Position numbers and translations under genes: made by a program
IMG/VR virus record: IMGVR_UViG_3300023094_000021
Location: 1-39,212 of that record
Source of the DNA: a virus
Reading direction: 5' to 3' (one strand)
DNA length: 39,212 nucleotides
In this document: in pieces, positions 38,309 to 39,212 of the stretch
Position numbering within the stretch: the stretch's first letter is position 1
How the letters are laid out: the number at the start of each line of letters is the position of its first letter
Notes under the pieces: generated by a model
Told to the model about the DNA's origin: nothing
What the model saw: only the letters and a program-made list of their open reading frames with translations
Databases searched by the model: none

Positions 38309-38605
38309 ATGATAATAAAAGATAAAGAGCATAATGGAATAATTATTCCTACTGCATTTGAATTTGGAAGATGTGATATAACCGTTACTTCCGCTTACGG
38401 TAAAGATTATACATGTGTTTTATTTAAAAACGAACAAAATGAATTTATAGGTCAAGAATTAAAAAATGAAACTGGAATGCAAACTTCAAGCTATATGCCA
38501 GATGCAGTTATGTTTTTTGATAATCCTAAATCTATAGATGTTGTTATTCATTTCTTGAACGATGCAAAAGAAAAATTAATTGCTATTCAAAAAGCAGAGG
38601 TTTAG
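38309..38605 (+). CDS. Plus-strand inserted gene, 98 aa
   Basis: MIIKDKEHNGIIIPTAFEFG; mixed alpha/beta; helical end (SIDVVIHFLNDAKEKLIAIQ). No family recognised. A single-gene unit between capsid and 38217 gene with a promoter like that of the 37630 gene. Confidence 0.65.
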   Translation: MIIKDKEHNGIIIPTAFEFGRCDITVTSAYGKDYTCVLFKNEQNEFIGQELKNETGMQTSSYMPDAVMFFDNPKSIDVVIHFLNDAKEKLIAIQKAEV

Positions 38606-38610
38606 TATAC

Positions 38611-38642
38611 AAAAAACCCCAGTAACCATCACGGCACTGGGG
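38611..38642 (-). terminator. Terminator after the major capsid gene
   Basis: On the minus strand CCCCAGT and ACTGGGG pair (7 bp, 12-nt loop) and are followed by TTTTTT, 27 nt after the capsid stop. Confidence 0.85.
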
Positions 38643-38669
38643 TAATATGAAAAACTAGAAAACTTAAAA

Positions 38670-39212
38670 CTAAGGTTTGGTCAATGACGTAATAGCCGCA
38701 CTAAATGTACCTTTCACAAACGCATTCAACCAATTCGACTTAACATACAACACCGCTCTCATTTCTGCAAGGATCGTAACTAAATTGCGGATAAAGTCAT
38801 CGTTAACATAACCTATCTGGATATTTACATCCTCACGAATAGCTAATGTTGCTTTCTTGAAATCTCCTACCAGGAACGTTCCAACAGCTACACCATTGTT
38901 AGCAACAACCCGAAGTCCGGCAATAGTCATTCCATCAGCAGAACTAAATGGAGGTAACAAATAACGGCCTTCTGCATCTTTCACTAATTGCATAGCATAG
39001 TAATCAGCAGGGTTAACTACGATTGTATCAGCTACAAAGTTAGCAGCAGCGATCTGAGCAACAGCAGCTACCATAACATCAAAACGATTCGGAGTAGGCA
39101 CAAGCAATGCCATTGTAGAAACAGCAGCAAATGTAGGCGCTACAGTTAAAATACCTCTAAGGTTAGGAGAAGTACCATCACCAGAAAGGATCTGCTCATC
39201 TAATTTCAAAGC
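38670..39212 (-). CDS. Major capsid protein, C-terminal part (cut by window edge)
   Basis: Continues the HK97 fold begun at 743-1. It opens at the edge with LKLDEQILSGDGTSPNLRGI, the conserved motif right after the spine helix, then the A-domain and the end LNAFVKGTFSAAITSLTKP. Stop at 38670. The protein has the usual P-domain and A-domain features, with KKATLAIREDVNIQIGYVND in the P-loop region. Counting from 39212 the frame is GCT (Ala), whereas the 5' part leaves GA over, so a few bases are missing between the two edges. Confidence 0.9.
   Translation of the reverse strand, partial: ALKLDEQILSGDGTSPNLRGILTVAPTFAAVSTMALLVPTPNRFDVMVAAVAQIAAANFVADTIVVNPADYYAMQLVKDAEGRYLLPPFSSADGMTIAGLRVVANNGVAVGTFLVGDFKKATLAIREDVNIQIGYVNDDFIRNLVTILAEMRAVLYVKSNWLNAFVKGTFSAAITSLTKP

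Overview
The window is almost an entire genome of a tailed, siphovirus-type phage of a Bacteroidota host (genus not determinable from sequence alone). The phage assignment rests on HK97-type head, connector, tail-tube, tape-measure, terminase and lysis genes. The host assignment rests on TAnnTTTG -7 promoter boxes, often with a TTG 19-22 nt further upstream, the general lack of Shine-Dalgarno sequences, low GC, Flavobacteria-like signal peptides, and a replication/tail protein set typical of phages of this phylum. The major capsid gene is cut by the window: its 5' part lies at 1-743 (minus) and its 3' part at 38670-39212 (minus). The two ends are therefore neighbours on a circular or circularly permuted molecule. 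The reading frame does not close across an exact join, so a short stretch of 3n+1 bases seems to be missing.

Layout. (1) 1-5281 and 22555-39212, minus strand: head and tail genes. Reading leftward from 39212 these are the capsid 3' part, gp6-like connector, head-tail adaptor, gp10-like, tail terminator-like, tail tube, two chaperones joined by a probable -1 frameshift, tape measure, large baseplate protein, second tail-tube paralogue, SGNH-hydrolase tail protein, LamG-like protein and two fibre-like proteins with signal peptides. Leftward from 743 are the scaffold-like capsid N-terminus (on the wrap side), protease, gpF-like protein and portal. (2) 5435-7598: small and large terminase. (3) 7612-16046, minus: early DNA genes, including a PD-(D/E)xK nuclease, primase, RepA-like helicase, SSB-like protein, Gp157-like protein and a Sak4-like ATPase. 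An iteron/palindrome array at 10071-10254 is a candidate replication origin. (4) 16158-17704, plus: a cluster of tiny genes starting with an HTH-like protein. (5) 17701-20514, minus: lysis cassette with spanin-like lipoprotein, holin candidates and GH19 endolysin. (6) 20654-22472, plus: a small gene, a structured-RNA/tRNA region of about 600 nt, a terminator, then more tiny genes.

A striking layout feature is that short plus-strand genes with their own promoters are set between convergently or divergently oriented minus-strand structural genes at 1740, 3087-3907, 27550-28362, 34006-34742, 35551, 37630 and 38309. These look like morons. Many promoters place the -7 box only 3-5 nt before the ATG, which predicts leaderless mRNAs. 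I see no integrase, repressor of recognised type, or CRISPR array, so a lytic or extrachromosomal lifestyle is more likely than integration.

No single recognised defence or novel enzyme system stands out. The most unusual items are the structured RNA with a 7-bp loop pseudoknot next to oversized tRNA-like units (20964-21491), the iteron origin inside a coding frame, the systematic leaderless promoter design, a domain shared by a neck protein and a tail-tube paralogue, and signal peptides on fibre-like proteins.
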